From the NCBI RefSeq assembly GCF_027706145.1, contig NZ_JAQFWW010000004.1, positions 177,004-241,003 of the forward strand: a stretch of DNA of 64,000 nucleotides, given 5' to 3'. Position 1 is the first letter of the stretch, and every line of letters begins with the position of its first letter. Positions 22,027-36,674 of this stretch are shown here, in pieces. The notes beneath the pieces are model-generated. The model ran no database searches and had not been told where the DNA came from. It worked only from the letters and a program-made list of their open reading frames with translations. The position numbers and the translations under genes are program-made. Source of the stretch: Bacillus changyiensis (GTDB taxonomy: Bacteria > Bacillota > Bacilli > Bacillales > Bacillaceae).

Positions 22027-23682
22027 TTATACAGATTCTTTTTTAATGCGATCACTGTCTGGTTTTTCTGAAGGAGGATTTACTAGAGATAAGTCTAACA
22101 CTTCTTCCAACGTTTTAACCGGAATGATATGAATTCCTTTCATTTGTTTTAAGATCGATTGAACATTTTCATTTGGAATGATGACCGTTTTGGCACCTGC
22201 CAGTTTGGCTGCTTTAATTTTCGGGATCACACCACCGATCGGTTTTACTTGTCCGTGCAAACTGATCTCTCCTGTCATTGCAACCGTGTGGTCGATAGGA
22301 ATTTTATGAATCGCTGAAAAAATACCGACAGCCATTGCAATTCCTGCTGATGGTCCATCAACAGGAATCCCACCTGGGAAGTTAATATGAATATCATAAT
22401 CAGATGCTTTAACACCCATTGTTCTTAAGACAGTCATCACATTTTCAAGAGAACCCTTTGCCATGCTTTTTCGACGAATCGATTTTGTCTGGTTGCCAAT
22501 ATTCTCTTCCTCTGCAATCCCGGTAATATTGATTGACCCTTTATCAAGCGCCTGATTAACAGTAACTTCAATTTCTAGCAGTGCACCACTGTTTGGACCA
22601 TGAACAGCAAGACCATTGACAATACCGATCTGTGGTTTTCGTCCAATTTTTTGTTCATATTTCGGGGTAAGTTGGCTTGAATGGATGACCCATTCAATAT
22701 CTTCAAGGGTTACTTGTTCCCGTTCTTCAGTCAGTGCCATTCCAGCAGCAATTTGCATCATATTAACGACTTCGCGTCCATTTCTTGCGTATTTTGTCAG
22801 AAGGTTGAGGCCTTCATCTGTAACAAGTTTATTAATTTTTTCTGCTGCTTTTTTCGCAACCGTTTTTAATTCCGGTTTTTCAAGATCCCTGAAAAACACC
22901 TCAAGACATCTGGAACGAATCGCTGGCGGAATTTCTTCAGGCATTCTTGTTGTTGCCCCAATCAATCTAAAGTCCGCTGGTAATCCATTTTGGAAAATAT
23001 CATGAATGTGTTTTGGAATTTGAGTGTTTTCCTCACTATAATAAGCGCTTTCCAAAAATACTTTTCGGTCTTCAAGAACCTTTAGCATTTTATTCATTTG
23101 AATCGGATGAAGTTCGCCGATCTCATCGATAAATAACACACCCCCATGGGCATGTGTGACAGCCCCCTGTTTCGGCTGAGGAATACCTGCCTGGCCCATT
23201 GCGCCCGCTCCTTGATAAATCGGATCATGAACTGACCCAATCAAAGGATCAGCGATACCCCTTTCATCAAAACGCGCTGTTGTCGCATCAAGTTCAACAA
23301 ATACAGAGCCTTCTTGAAACGGAGAACGCCGATTTTTTTTTGCTTCTTCCAAAACAAGCCGCGCAGCTGCAGTTTTTCCCACTCCAGGGGGACCATATAC
23401 GATGACATGCTGGGGATTAGGGCCGCAAAGAGCGGCTTTTAGTGCTTTGATTCCATCTTCTTGCCCGACAATGTCTTGAAAATTTGTCGGCCTCACTTTT
23501 TCTGATAAAGGTTCTGATAAATGAATGGCTCTCATCTTCCTGAGCTCTTCCATCTCTTTTCTGGACTCTCTATCGATCGAGACCTTTTGTGTTCGTTGGT
23601 TTTTAAGCAAATTCCAAAAATATAAACCGATGATAATGCCAAAAAATAATTGTACAAAAAGTGCAATGCTAGTCCAACTCAA
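22027..23682 (-). CDS. lonB: Lon-like ATP-dependent protease LonB
   Basis: Membrane-anchored Lon paralogue, forespore-expressed in B. subtilis. It starts with a hydrophobic anchor (ALFVQLFFGIIIGLYFW), then Walker [12 protein letters not shown] near residue 95, a LonB-type ATPase, and the protease domain with catalytic serine in PVDGPSAGIAMA near 452 and lysine in PKIKAAKLAG. The start is TTG at 23682 (L/MSWTSIALF) with AGGGAGGG 8 nt upstream, giving 551 aa; the upstream in-frame ATG at 23745 lacks a ribosome site. Confidence 0.95.
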   Translation of the reverse strand: MSWTSIALFVQLFFGIIIGLYFWNLLKNQRTQKVSIDRESRKEMEELRKMRAIHLSEPLSEKVRPTNFQDIVGQEDGIKALKAALCGPNPQHVIVYGPPGVGKTAAARLVLEEAKKNRRSPFQEGSVFVELDATTARFDERGIADPLIGSVHDPIYQGAGAMGQAGIPQPKQGAVTHAHGGVLFIDEIGELHPIQMNKMLKVLEDRKVFLESAYYSEENTQIPKHIHDIFQNGLPADFRLIGATTRMPEEIPPAIRSRCLEVFFRDLEKPELKTVAKKAAEKINKLVTDEGLNLLTKYARNGREVVNMMQIAAGMALTEEREQVTLEDIEWVIHSSQLTPKYEQKIGRKPQIGIVNGLAVHGPNSGALLEIEVTVNQALDKGSINITGIAEEENIGNQTKSIRRKSMAKGSLENVMTVLRTMGVKASDYDIHINFPGGIPVDGPSAGIAMAVGIFSAIHKIPIDHTVAMTGEISLHGQVKPIGGVIPKIKAAKLAGAKTVIIPNENVQSILKQMKGIHIIPVKTLEEVLDLSLVNPPSEKPDSDRIKKESV

Positions 23683-24045
23683 ACTATGGTCCCTCCCTGA
23701 AATGTTTCGTTCATAATCGTCTGTCAAATAGTATTTCCTGATCAAGAAGGGAATAAACGTTTAGACCGGATTATTTTGTTGTATTTTACAGTTGCATTTT
23801 TCCTTTTTTGGCATCGTACGGAACGGATTATCATCTTGTTCGGTCAGATGATGTTTCATTCGGCCATAACAAGGGGATTCTTCAGGTTTCACTATTTGCT
23901 TCAATGGTATGTCAGCGCTGAAATATAGGAAAGTAACGATTGTATGGATAGCAAAAGAAAAGCGTCAAGCACGACGAAAAGTCGAAGTAAGACATGTTCG
24001 CTCAGATGTATTGCGACATTAGCCTAGTTCTTTTCGAAACAATAA
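23683..24045. other. lonB upstream region, no gene seen
   Basis: About 360 nt between lonB and the clpX terminator. I found no convincing ORF and no structural RNA signature. It should hold the lonB promoter; SigF control is known in B. subtilis, but I could not place a convincing SigF site by eye. Confidence 0.5.
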
Positions 24046-24090
24046 AAAAGCAAGCGAAGAAACACGACTTATGTTTCTTCACTTGCTTTC
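24046..24090 (-). terminator. Terminator after clpX
   Basis: On the minus strand, a long stem AGCAAGTGAAGAAACA / TGTTTCTTCGCTTGCT (one mismatch) is followed by TTTTTTATTG, 30 nt beyond the clpX stop. Confidence 0.9.
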
Positions 24091-24120
24091 ATTTTTGGAC
24101 TTAACGGAAAGCCCCAAGAA

Positions 24121-25386
24121 TTAAGCAGATGTTTTTTTATCTTTTTTTACGACAGTACCATCTTTTAAAATAAGACGAGGTGGTTCACCTTCAGTAACCG
24201 TTTCACCCGTTATGACACATTTTTCAATATCATCGCGTGAAGGTAGATCAAACATGACATCGAGCATGATTCCTTCAATGATAGAACGAAGTCCACGCGC
24301 TCCTGTTTTGCGTTCAATTGCTTTTTTGGCAATTTCTTTAAGCGCATCATCTTCAAACACAAGTTCCACATTATCCAATTCAAGCATTTTCGAATACTGT
24401 TTCACAAGGGCATTTTTCGGTTTTGTCAAAATGTCAACCAATGCTTCTTCATCAAGAGGCTCAAGACTAGCGATAATTGGAAGTCTACCAATGAATTCTG
24501 GAATCAGTCCGAAACGAAGTAAATCTTCAGGAAGGACTTTGGAAAGAAGTACTTCTTTTTCCAGTGCCTCATGTTTGTTATCAGAGCCGAAGCCAATGAC
24601 TTTCTGACCGAGACGACGCTTAATGATTTGCTCGATCCCATCAAAAGCTCCACCACAAATGAAGAGAATGTTGGTTGTGTCGATTTGGATAAATTCTTGA
24701 TGTGGGTGCTTTCTTCCACCTTGGGGAGGAACGCTAGCAACTGTGCCTTCAAGAATTTTGAGCAGTGCCTGTTGGACACCTTCTCCTGATACATCACGAG
24801 TAATTGATGGGTTCTCTGATTTTCTTGCGACTTTATCAATTTCATCGATGTATATAATTCCTTTTTCGGCCTTTTCCACATCATAGTCTGCCGCTTGGAT
24901 AAGCTTAAGCAAAATATTTTCCACATCTTCACCGACATAGCCTGCCTCTGTAAGAGAAGTAGCATCAGCAATCGCAAACGGTACATTTAAAATACGAGCT
25001 AACGTTTGCGCAAGAAGTGTTTTACCACTCCCTGTCGGACCGATCATCGAAATATTACTTTTTGACAGTTCGACATCATCGACCTTACTGTTGGAATTAA
25101 TCCGCTTATAGTGGTTGTAAACAGCTACTGCCAGAGATTTTTTCGCCTGATCTTGACCGATTACATATTCATCAAGAATTTCTCGAATTTCCTTTGGTTT
25201 AGGGACGTCTTTAAATTCTACTTCCTCTTCTGAACCAAGTTCTTCCTCGACGATTTCTGTGCAAAGTTCGATGCACTCATCACATATATATACACCAGGT
25301 CCAGCGACAAGCTTGCGTACCTGTTCCTGTGTTTTTCCACAAAACGAGCATTTTAATTGTCCTTTTTCCTCGTTGAATTTAAACAT
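24121..25386 (-). CDS. clpX: ClpX ATPase subunit of ClpXP
   Basis: AAA+ unfoldase that feeds substrates to ClpP. The N-terminal zinc-binding domain has Cys13, Cys16, Cys35 and Cys38; Walker A is [12 protein letters not shown] near residue 116 and Walker B is [10 protein letters not shown] near 180. The ClpP-contact loop IGFGSD lies near 265. Length 421 aa is normal. It is a single gene between tig (256 nt upstream) and lonB, with its own terminator. Confidence 0.98.
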   Translation of the reverse strand: MFKFNEEKGQLKCSFCGKTQEQVRKLVAGPGVYICDECIELCTEIVEEELGSEEEVEFKDVPKPKEIREILDEYVIGQDQAKKSLAVAVYNHYKRINSNSKVDDVELSKSNISMIGPTGSGKTLLAQTLARILNVPFAIADATSLTEAGYVGEDVENILLKLIQAADYDVEKAEKGIIYIDEIDKVARKSENPSITRDVSGEGVQQALLKILEGTVASVPPQGGRKHPHQEFIQIDTTNILFICGGAFDGIEQIIKRRLGQKVIGFGSDNKHEALEKEVLLSKVLPEDLLRFGLIPEFIGRLPIIASLEPLDEEALVDILTKPKNALVKQYSKMLELDNVELVFEDDALKEIAKKAIERKTGARGLRSIIEGIMLDVMFDLPSRDDIEKCVITGETVTEGEPPRLILKDGTVVKKDKKTSA

Positions 25387-25583
25387 TCTTTCACCCCTTA
25401 TATCCTTGTCATTGCTGTTTCTCAGTCAGAGAAACATCTCTTGTAAAGCTTCGTTCCATTATGTATCTGCATTTTACCATACTTTTTGTGTTTGCGGACC
25501 GCTTCCGCTCATATTCAATATGTATGTTTATCAGCTTGACATTATCTATCCTTCCCAAAGAAAAGGCGATAAGTCAAAATTGT

Positions 25584-25624
25584 ATAAAACAAGGCACGAA
25601 ACATTCGCGCCCTTGTTTTATTAT
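25584..25624 (-). terminator. Terminator after tig
   Basis: Perfect 9-bp stem AAAACAAGG / CCTTGTTTT with a GC-rich loop, followed on the minus strand by an AT-rich tail, located 20-60 nt beyond the tig stop codon. Confidence 0.8.
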
Positions 25625-25642
25625 GTTATTTCACGAAAGATA

Positions 25643-26917
25643 TTAACGGTTTTCTACAAGGAAATCAATTGCTTTGCGAACTTTCAAATCTTCTTTCATT
25701 CCCTCTGTAGAACCGATCGCTTGCTTAATATTTTCAACAGGCATTTGATAAGCCTCAGCTAATTTAGAAACTTCCTCTTCAACTTCTTCATCCGTTACTT
25801 GAAGATTTTCAGCTTTTGCAATGGCTTCAAGAGTCAAATTCGATTTAACGCGTTTTTCAGCGTCTTCTTTCATCTGCTCTTTCAGTGCATCTTCATCTTG
25901 GCCGGAGAATTGGAAGTAAAGCTCTAAATTCATACCTTGCATCTGTAGACGCTGTTCGAATTCTTTCATCATGCGGTCAAGCTCTGTTTGAATCATGGCC
26001 TGAGGAATATTGACTTCAGCATTTTCAGCAGCTTTCATGATCAGTTCTTCGCGAAATTTTGCATCCGCTTCATTCTCTTTTGTTTCTTCAAGACGTTTTT
26101 TCGTTTTTTCAGTTAGTTCAGAAAGTGTTTCAACTTCTTCATCAACATCTTTTGCGAACTCGTCATCAAGATCAGGAAGCTCTTTTGCTTTAATTTCGTG
26201 AATTTTCACTTTGAAAACAGCAGGTTTACCTGCTAAGTCTTCCGCATGGTATTCCTCTGGGAATGTCACTTCAACGTCTTTTTCAGCACCAGCTTCAAGT
26301 CCAACAAGCTGCTCTTCAAAACCTGGTATGAAAGAACCTGAACCGATTTCAAGAGAATAGTTTTCTGCTTTACCGCCTTCAAACGGTTCATTGTCTACAA
26401 ATCCTTCGAAGTCAAGGACAACAGTATCGCCTTCTTCTGTTTTACCGTCTTCTTTGACAACAAGTTCTGCTTGACGCTCTTGAAGAGATTTAAGTTCATT
26501 TTGAACATCTTCATCGGTTACAGCTGTATCGTCTTTTTCAATACCGAGTCCTTTGTATTCACCAAGTTTCACTTCTGGTTTAACTGTGACTTTTGCAGTG
26601 AAAATCAAATTTTCGCCCTTTTCGATTTTTTCAACATCGATCTCCGGACGGTCGACAGGTTCGATACCCGCTTCTTCAATCGCTTTCGGATATTCGACTG
26701 GAAGTAAGATATCCAAAGCATCCTGATAAAGTGATTCAACACCAAAACGCTGTTCAAACAGACCGCGCGGCACTTTCCCTTTACGGAATCCAGGGATAGA
26801 TACTTTTTTCACTACTTTTTTAAATGCATCATCAAGCGCTTTATTAAAGGTTTCAGCATTTACCTCAACCGTTAAAACGCCTTCGTTTCCTTCTTGCTTT
26901 TCCCATTTTACTGACAT
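25643..26917 (-). CDS. tig: Trigger factor
   Basis: Ribosome-associated chaperone with peptidyl-prolyl isomerase activity. The ribosome-binding signature GFRKGKVPR lies near residue 44, the FKBP-like PPIase domain ([20 protein letters not shown]) near 163-245, and the helical C-terminal chaperone domain follows. Length 424 aa is standard. It lies upstream of clpX as in many bacteria. Confidence 0.97.
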   Translation of the reverse strand: MSVKWEKQEGNEGVLTVEVNAETFNKALDDAFKKVVKKVSIPGFRKGKVPRGLFEQRFGVESLYQDALDILLPVEYPKAIEEAGIEPVDRPEIDVEKIEKGENLIFTAKVTVKPEVKLGEYKGLGIEKDDTAVTDEDVQNELKSLQERQAELVVKEDGKTEEGDTVVLDFEGFVDNEPFEGGKAENYSLEIGSGSFIPGFEEQLVGLEAGAEKDVEVTFPEEYHAEDLAGKPAVFKVKIHEIKAKELPDLDDEFAKDVDEEVETLSELTEKTKKRLEETKENEADAKFREELIMKAAENAEVNIPQAMIQTELDRMMKEFEQRLQMQGMNLELYFQFSGQDEDALKEQMKEDAEKRVKSNLTLEAIAKAENLQVTDEEVEEEVSKLAEAYQMPVENIKQAIGSTEGMKEDLKVRKAIDFLVENR

Positions 26918-27129
26918 GTGTTTCCCTCCAAAATCTATTCAGGTTGTGTCGGTTTTCCATTTTAAAACAAGCTAACGGCTACGTCCATAGAAAGCTCTGC
27001 AGTTTTCGCTCTTCCTAAACAGCCATCATTATGTACAAGTCTATAATGAAGCTATAGCTGCAAACGGAACCCTCCGTTTTCGCAAATACAACCACTATAT
27101 TATAACATAATGCTTTCTGCTTTCAACAT

Positions 27130-28131
27130 TTACAAATAAGAAAATTCTTCTATGTTCTTTATCGTTGCACATGCTTCCTCAAGAAGATGATCATGAAACG
27201 AATAAAGGTTGTGAAGCTCATCTTTATCAATCTCAATGCCGTGCATTTCATAACCGACTTTGTGCAAAGCAGCAGCCCAAAGCTGGTCATCTGAAAACTT
27301 TGGGTGAAAAGGGTATAACACATATAGGTGTCTGCGCCATAACTCTTCAATAGCTTGATAAAGCGAAGGGTTTTCATTCCCTAGCGTGTCATCCAATACA
27401 TTGAGAACATTCTTTAATACTGGCATCATGTCCGGTTGAATCGCTTGATTTGGATGAACCGTAATCATTTCGCCAAATTTTGTGACCGATACCGGTTTTC
27501 CATAGTCTGATTCCGCAAGTAATTGCAAAATCATCGTTTTTACAACGGGATGACTATCGGGGTTTTGTAAAATCGTTTTTAATAAACCGATGAATTTTGT
27601 TATGTTTCGATCTTTTAACGTGTGAACTAGCTTAACCTGTTCCTCCGTATTGTTTAACAAACTCTCCTGAAATTGTCCCTCCACTGGTTCTTCTGTCATA
27701 TCTTCTATATCAGGAGCCTCTGTCATTTTGCGGCTGAATTCAAGCAGTTTATAAAATTGTTCTGCACTTTCAGGAGGTAGTTTGTTCTCCTGAAGAACGG
27801 CTTCAAGCGTTTCTTGTACTTTTCCATATTGTCTCAACTGAATTAAAATCGTCATATACACTTGCAAAACTGTAAAATAGTGGCCATGGCCTTCTTTTAA
27901 CATTTTTTCACAAATTCCTCTAGCTTGTTCTAACTCACCGATTTCCAGAAAGCAGATAGCCATTCCTAAATATAGATCTGATTCCTCATTGTCATAGTTC
28001 CTGGCCTCAGAAAACAGCTGTAGCGCCTCATGATATTTTTTTTCCTTAAGGGCAGACATTCCTTTATGGACTAACCGCTCCTTTACATTAGGAAACGGGA
28101 TGATTTTTGAGTTTTTCTTGTCATGCTTCAT
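27130..28131 (-). CDS. ysoA: TPR-repeat protein YsoA
   Basis: Tetratricopeptide-repeat protein of unknown partner. The 333-aa sequence has TPR-like helices in the first 130 residues (ALKEKKYHEALQLFSEARN, DLYLGMAICFLEIGELEQA). The rest is an uncharacterised helical region. Position between leuD and tig is the conserved B. subtilis ysoA locus. No signal peptide or membrane segment, so probably cytoplasmic. Confidence 0.88.
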   Translation of the reverse strand: MKHDKKNSKIIPFPNVKERLVHKGMSALKEKKYHEALQLFSEARNYDNEESDLYLGMAICFLEIGELEQARGICEKMLKEGHGHYFTVLQVYMTILIQLRQYGKVQETLEAVLQENKLPPESAEQFYKLLEFSRKMTEAPDIEDMTEEPVEGQFQESLLNNTEEQVKLVHTLKDRNITKFIGLLKTILQNPDSHPVVKTMILQLLAESDYGKPVSVTKFGEMITVHPNQAIQPDMMPVLKNVLNVLDDTLGNENPSLYQAIEELWRRHLYVLYPFHPKFSDDQLWAAALHKVGYEMHGIEIDKDELHNLYSFHDHLLEEACATIKNIEEFSYL

Positions 28132-28237
28132 TCCTTAGTTCCTTTCAGGCACTTTATTTTTATCAAGTGTAACAACCTGAGCCGCCAAAAACAAGGAAAC
28201 TGAGGTTGGCTCTTTTAAGTCCTTTGCCCTCTCCCTA

Positions 28238-28273
28238 GAAAAAAAGCTTCCGAAAAATATCGGAAAGCTTTTG
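28238..28273 (-). terminator. Terminator of the ilv-leu operon
   Basis: On the minus strand, stem AAAGCTTTCCG / CGGAAGCTTT (one bulge) with loop ATATTTTT is followed by TTTTTC. It begins 2 nt after the leuD stop and ends the ilvB-to-leuD operon. Confidence 0.92.
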
Positions 28274-28274
28274 T

Positions 28275-28874
28275 TTAAACATGAAGCCAGGTGCTTCGCT
28301 GATTTTCAAACTGTTCAATTTCATCTTCGAGTAGCAATGTTAATGAAATTTCATCATAGCCATTGATCAACATTTCTCGCCAATGCTGGTCAACTTCAAA
28401 TGGAATTTGTTTTCCGTAATCATCTGTCAGCATTTGTTCTTGAAGATCAACCGTCAGTAAACAAGACTGATGCTCATATTGCTCTAAAAGCCCTTTCCAT
28501 ATTTCATATGGCAAACGAATTGGTAGCATCCCATTTTTAAAACAATTTTGATGAAAAATATCAGCAAAAGACGGGGCAATGATCATTTTAAAACCGTAAT
28601 CGCCCAATGCCCATGGTGCATGCTCTCTTGAAGAGCCACAACCAAAGTTTTCACCTGCAATTAAAATGGAGGCTCCTTCATATTCAGGCTGATTAAGTTC
28701 AAACTTAGGATTGGGTTTACCATCTTCTAAATATCTCCAATCAAAGAAAGCGAAACGCCCATATCCTGTCCTTTCAATCCGTTTTAAGAACTGTTTAGGA
28801 ATGATTTGGTCTGTGTCTACATTAATTCTATTTAATACAGCCACTTTTCCAGTATGTTTCATTAAAGGCTCCAT
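28275..28874 (-). CDS. leuD: 3-isopropylmalate dehydratase small subunit
   Basis: Small swivelling-domain subunit of isopropylmalate isomerase, pairing with LeuC. The conserved GENFGCGSSREHAPWAL motif lies near residue 72. The frame begins two codons earlier, but the ATG at 28874 (MEPLMKHTG) gives 199 aa, the B. subtilis length, with AAGGAAG upstream. Last gene of the operon, 12 nt after leuC. Confidence 0.96.
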   Translation of the reverse strand: MEPLMKHTGKVAVLNRINVDTDQIIPKQFLKRIERTGYGRFAFFDWRYLEDGKPNPKFELNQPEYEGASILIAGENFGCGSSREHAPWALGDYGFKMIIAPSFADIFHQNCFKNGMLPIRLPYEIWKGLLEQYEHQSCLLTVDLQEQMLTDDYGKQIPFEVDQHWREMLINGYDEISLTLLLEDEIEQFENQRSTWLHV

Positions 28875-28886
28875 ATACACACTTCC

Positions 28887-30305
28887 TTATACGACTGTTT
28901 TCTCGCGACCATATTTTCTAACATCAACAAAGTGTCCATGAATGGCTGCCAGTGCGGCCATTGCCGGACTGACAAGATGGGTTCTAGCGCCTTTTCCTTG
29001 TCTGCCTTCAAAATTTCGGTTGGAAGTAGAAGCACAGCGCTCACCTTCAGGGACAACATCATTATTCATGCTCAAGCACATGCTACATCCCGATTCTCTC
29101 CATTCAAAACCGGCCGCTTGGAAAATCTCATGAAGCCCTTCTTTTTCAGCCTGAAGTTTGATGCTTTGCGAGCCGGGGACAATCATTGCCCTGACACCGT
29201 CAGCTACCTGTTGACCTTTTATTATTTCTGCCGCCTGCCTGAGATCTGTCATCCGTGAATTTGTACATGACCCGATAAAAACATGTTGAATTGTGATATC
29301 TTCAATTTTTTTATATGGTTTAAGACCCATATATTTATAGGCGTGCAATGCTTCTTTTTTGTCATCTTCACTGTCAAATGCTTCAGGACCTGGAATCGCT
29401 TCACTTATTGGTAATACCATTCCCGGGTTAATACCCCATGTGACCATTGGAGCAACCTCATTTCCATCTAAGACAATTATCCGATCATAAACAGCTCCTG
29501 GATCAGTACGCAAACCTTTCCATTCTGCGACAGCTTTATCAAATTCCCTGCCTTTCGGAGCATATTTTTTGGATTTCACATACTCAAAGGTGATATCATC
29601 AGGTGCAATTAGTCCGGCCCTTGCCCCAGCTTCAATTGACATATTGCAAACTGTCATCCGTTCATCCATTGACATGTTTCGAAACACTTCACCGGTATAT
29701 TCAATGATATACCCTGCACCAAATTTAACCCCATATTTACCAATAATAGCAAGAATTACATCTTTCGCTGTTACACCTTTTTGCAGTTTACCATCAACAC
29801 GGATTTCAAGTGTTTTCGGTTTTTGTTGCCAAAGCGTCTGGGTTGAGAGAACGTGTTCGACCTCACTTGTTCCAATTCCAAAAGCGAGCGCACCGAAAGC
29901 CCCGTGTGTTGATGTATGACTATCACCACAGACGATCGTTTTTCCCGGAAGTGTTAAACCAAGTTCAGGTCCAATGACATGAACGATTCCTTGATCAACA
30001 CTTGACAAATCGGCCAGCCGAATACCAAACTCTGCACAATTTCGTTCAAGTGCACCAATCTGACGTTTAGCGACTTCATCTTTGATCTCAAAACGGTTTA
30101 CAGTTGGAATATTATGATCCATCGTCGCAAATGTACAATTAGGTCTCCTGACTTTTCTCCCTTTTTGTCTTAATCCTTCAAACGCTTGAGGTGAAGTGAC
30201 CTCATGGATCAAATGCTGATCAATATATAAAAGATCTGGCTTCCCTTCTCCTTTTTTGACAACATGCTGATCCCAAATTTTTTCGATGATCGTTCGCGGC
30301 TTCAT
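28887..30305 (-). CDS. leuC: 3-isopropylmalate dehydratase large subunit
   Basis: Aconitase-family subunit carrying the catalytic [4Fe-4S] cluster for leucine synthesis. Cluster cysteines are in [13 protein letters not shown] near residue 347 and [10 protein letters not shown] near 407. The frame extends to 30359, but the ATG at 30305 ([11 protein letters not shown]) with AAAGGAGGG upstream gives the exact family length of 472 aa. It follows leuB by 13 nt. Confidence 0.97.
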   Translation of the reverse strand: MKPRTIIEKIWDQHVVKKGEGKPDLLYIDQHLIHEVTSPQAFEGLRQKGRKVRRPNCTFATMDHNIPTVNRFEIKDEVAKRQIGALERNCAEFGIRLADLSSVDQGIVHVIGPELGLTLPGKTIVCGDSHTSTHGAFGALAFGIGTSEVEHVLSTQTLWQQKPKTLEIRVDGKLQKGVTAKDVILAIIGKYGVKFGAGYIIEYTGEVFRNMSMDERMTVCNMSIEAGARAGLIAPDDITFEYVKSKKYAPKGREFDKAVAEWKGLRTDPGAVYDRIIVLDGNEVAPMVTWGINPGMVLPISEAIPGPEAFDSEDDKKEALHAYKYMGLKPYKKIEDITIQHVFIGSCTNSRMTDLRQAAEIIKGQQVADGVRAMIVPGSQSIKLQAEKEGLHEIFQAAGFEWRESGCSMCLSMNNDVVPEGERCASTSNRNFEGRQGKGARTHLVSPAMAALAAIHGHFVDVRKYGREKTVV

Positions 30306-30318
30306 CGGCTTCCCTCCT

Positions 30319-31431
30319 TTAAACATATGCAGACATGATATTAGAAATCGCATGATCATCCGCTAATGCGGCTTTTACCGCTTCCGTCATCGACTTCGTA
30401 CTACAATCATTTGCATCTTTTGCCAGATCCTTCGTCCGTTTGCCTGACTTCAACACTTGATCAACCGCATGCTCCACGGCTTGCGCTTCTGCTTCAAGCC
30501 CGAATGACGTGCGGAGCATCATAGCTGCCGACAAAATCGCAGCAAGTGGGTTTGCGATATTTTGTCCTGCAATATCAGGTGCTGATCCGTGTATTGGTTC
30601 ATATAAATGAAGCCCTGAACTTGATAAGCTTGCTGAAGGAAGCATTCCGAGCGAACCTGTTAGCATAGATGCTTCATCACTCAAAATATCGCCGAACATG
30701 TTTTCAGTGACGATAATATCAAATTGAGCTGGCGCATGAATAAGCTGCATCGCCGCATTGTCAACAAGCATATGACGAAGTTCGACATTTGGAAATTCAT
30801 CTGCAATTTCTTCAGCAGTTTTTCGCCAAAGTTTGCTAGATTCAAGGACATTCGCTTTATCAACCGATGTTACCTTTCCTTTACGAGCTTTCGCCATACG
30901 AAAGGCTTCCCTGATGACTCTTTCCATCTCCGTTTTTTTATAAAATAGTGTGTCAACAACTTCCTGACTGCCATCTTGATTAACATACTGCTTACTCGGC
31001 TTTCCGAAATATAAGCCACCTGTTAGTTCTCGAACAATCACAAAGTCAACACCTTCGATATATTCCTTTTTTAACGGTGATGCACTAGCAAGGCTTTCAA
31101 ACACTTTAACTGGTCTCAAATTCGCAAAAAGGTCAAGCTGTTTGCGAATGCTTAACAATCCTTTTTCAGGTCTTAAATCAGAAGGATGTTGATCCCATTT
31201 TGGCCCACCTACCGCTCCGAGTAAAATGGCGTCCGCAGCTTTACAGGTGTCAACTGTTTCTTCAGGAAGCGGCACACCTGCCTCATCAAGTGCTACTCCA
31301 CCAATTAGCCCATATTCAAACTCAAATTGATGATGATAATGTTCAGCAACACTTTTCAACACATCTACAGCAGCCTCCAATACTTCAGGACCAATTCCAT
31401 CACCGGGCAAAAGTGCAATTCGTTTTTTCAA
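30319..31431 (-). CDS. leuB: 3-isopropylmalate dehydrogenase
   Basis: NAD-dependent oxidative decarboxylase of leucine synthesis. It shows [12 protein letters not shown] at the start, [12 protein letters not shown] near 140, the Lys/Asp catalytic context [12 protein letters not shown] near 190, and the dehydrogenase signature [13 protein letters not shown] near 245. The start is TTG at 31431 with AAAGGAG 10 nt upstream; a TTG three codons earlier is too close to the ribosome site. 370 aa. Confidence 0.97.
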   Translation of the reverse strand: MKKRIALLPGDGIGPEVLEAAVDVLKSVAEHYHHQFEFEYGLIGGVALDEAGVPLPEETVDTCKAADAILLGAVGGPKWDQHPSDLRPEKGLLSIRKQLDLFANLRPVKVFESLASASPLKKEYIEGVDFVIVRELTGGLYFGKPSKQYVNQDGSQEVVDTLFYKKTEMERVIREAFRMAKARKGKVTSVDKANVLESSKLWRKTAEEIADEFPNVELRHMLVDNAAMQLIHAPAQFDIIVTENMFGDILSDEASMLTGSLGMLPSASLSSSGLHLYEPIHGSAPDIAGQNIANPLAAILSAAMMLRTSFGLEAEAQAVEHAVDQVLKSGKRTKDLAKDANDCSTKSMTEAVKAALADDHAISNIMSAYV

Positions 31432-31456
31432 ATGAAACAAGCTCCTTTCTTCTTCA

Positions 31457-34566
<3,110 letters not shown>

Positions 34567-34570
<4 letters not shown>

Positions 34571-36291
34571 GGTTTCACCCCCACCATTTCATGTAACCCT
34601 TTTCCAGGCGCAACCATTGGAAATACTTTTTCAGCTTGTGTGACATGAACATCGATGACCATCGGTTCATTTGCTGTTAAAGCAGTTTTCAACTTTTCTT
34701 CCGCTTCTTTTTCAGATGTAATTCGAACGCCTTTGATGCCGTAAGCTTCTGACAGCTTGATAAAATCCGGCTGAGACGTAAATTTAGAATGTGAATAACG
34801 TTCATCATAAAAGATTTCTTGCCATTGCCGGACCATTCCCAGACAATTGTTATTTAAAATGACAACTTTGATCGGAAGTTTCAAATCATAGATAACTGAT
34901 AACTCCTGAAATGTCATTTGAAAGCCTCCGTCCCCAAGCACAGCAACAACTGTTGCATCCTGATCTGCGAGCTGCGCTCCGATCGCCGCCGGAAGGCCAA
35001 ATCCCATTGTGCCAAGCCCTCCTGATGTCACCCATCTGTTTGCTTTTTTAAATGGATAGAATTGTGCCGTCCACATCTGATGCTGGCCGACATCCGTTAC
35101 TAAAATCGCTTCACCTTTTGTATAACGATGAATGCACTCGATTAGTCTCTGTGGTTTAAAACTAGCCTCTGCACTTTCTTCATACCAAAGCGGATATTCG
35201 CTTTTCCAATTGGCCAGCCGTGCTTTCCATTCATTAGAAGCACTAGGTTTTCCATTTTGTTTCAGCAGCTCTGTTAAAACAAGTTTGCTATCGCCAACCA
35301 CAGGAATATGGGTATGAACATTTTTGCCGATCTCAGCCGGATCAATATCGATATGGGCGACTTTCGCATATTTTGCAAAATGCTGCAAATTCCCAGTCAC
35401 CCGATCATCAAAACGAGCGCCAATACTAATCAATAAATCACTTTCGTACAAAGCCATGTTAGCAGCGTATGTTCCATGCATTCCTGCCATTCCGAGAAAA
35501 AGAGGATGGTCTGCCGGAAAGCCACCAAGCCCCAAAAGTGTATGAGCTACCGGAATTTGCTGCTGTTCAACATAATTTTTTAATTCTTCTGACGCTTTCC
35601 CATGCAAGACACCCGCTCCAGCTAAAATAACCGGTTTTTTTGCTCCGCTCACCGCCTCAACTAGCTTTCTGATTTGCAAATAATTCGGTTCTTTCGTCGG
35701 TTGATAGCCTGGCAGATGAATATCTTTTTCATAGCTAAACTCACCTTCTAAGACTGCAATATCTTTAGGAATATCGATTAAAACAGGACCCGGCCTTCCC
35801 GTCGTCGCAATGTGAAAGGCTTCTTTAATAATGCGTGGAAGATCTTCAGTATGTCGAACCTGGTAACTATGTTTGGTAATCGGCATTGTGATCCCAAGAA
35901 CATCTGCTTCTTGAAAAGCATCAGATCCGATAACAGAAGTCGCTACTTGGCCAGTGAAAACGACTAATGGCAATGAATCAATCATTGCATCAGCAAGACC
36001 TGTCACAAGATTAGTCGCACCAGGACCTGAAGTTGCAATGACAACCCCCGGTTTCCCAGAAATTCTCGCATATCCTTCTGCCGCATGAATCGCCCCTTGT
36101 TCATGACGTGTCAGCACATGGAATAACTCAGATTCGTACAGTTTGTCATAAATCGTCAACACTGCCCCGCCCGGATATCCATAGATGACTTCAACCTTCT
36201 CCTTTTTTAAAGCTTCAATCAGCATTGACGCCCCTGCCATTGTTTGTGTACATTGGGCATTCACTGCATCCAACTGTACATTCGTTCCCAT
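34567..36291 (-). CDS. ilvB: Acetolactate synthase large subunit
   Basis: Thiamine-diphosphate enzyme forming acetolactate or acetohydroxybutyrate. Catalytic glutamate is in [16 protein letters not shown] near residue 62; the ThDP motif [12 protein letters not shown] with [11 protein letters not shown] lies near 440-470. 574 aa. First gene after the T-box leader, followed by ilvH with a 4-nt overlap. Confidence 0.98.
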
Positions 36292-36365
36292 TTACCTTCC
36301 TCCTCATCACTGCAAGTTATTAGTATATGATGCAAAGCGATGTCCAAGCATGCTTTGATAGCTAA

Positions 36366-36660
36366 AAAAACCTTCTCACCCACAATTGACACTGCTTTTC
36401 ATCATCACAGGTCAAAAGGGGCGAAAAGGCTTTTCTTTCCGCGGTACCACCCTTGTTCACGGCTTTTCAGCCGTCTTTTGGATAAAAATTATCCGAGTCA
36501 TAACGAGTAAACTTGTTCACGCTCACCCGGCCAACCTTACTAAATATGAAAATCGTTCAGGCTGACACTCAGAGGGGAGTTCACTGCGAAGACCATCACC
36601 GGTTTCCAGCATTCCCGGCTCTCTACAGATGGAATATTTCGCTGCTACTTATCCTCTTCT
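36366..36660 (-). promoter_or_regulatory. T-box leader of the ilv-leu operon
   Basis: The minus strand has the T-box AGGGTGGTACCGCGG at about 36437-36451, followed by a strong terminator: stem AAAGCCTTTTCGCCC / GGGTGAGAAGGTTTT with a T-run, ending near 36366. A CTC triplet within GTGAACTCCCC lies where the leucine specifier is expected. Uncharged tRNA-Leu should relieve termination. The leader starts almost directly after the ilvE-type gene's stop, leaving no clear room for a separate promoter. Confidence 0.94.
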
Positions 36661-36674
36661 ACGTTTGTCTTTAT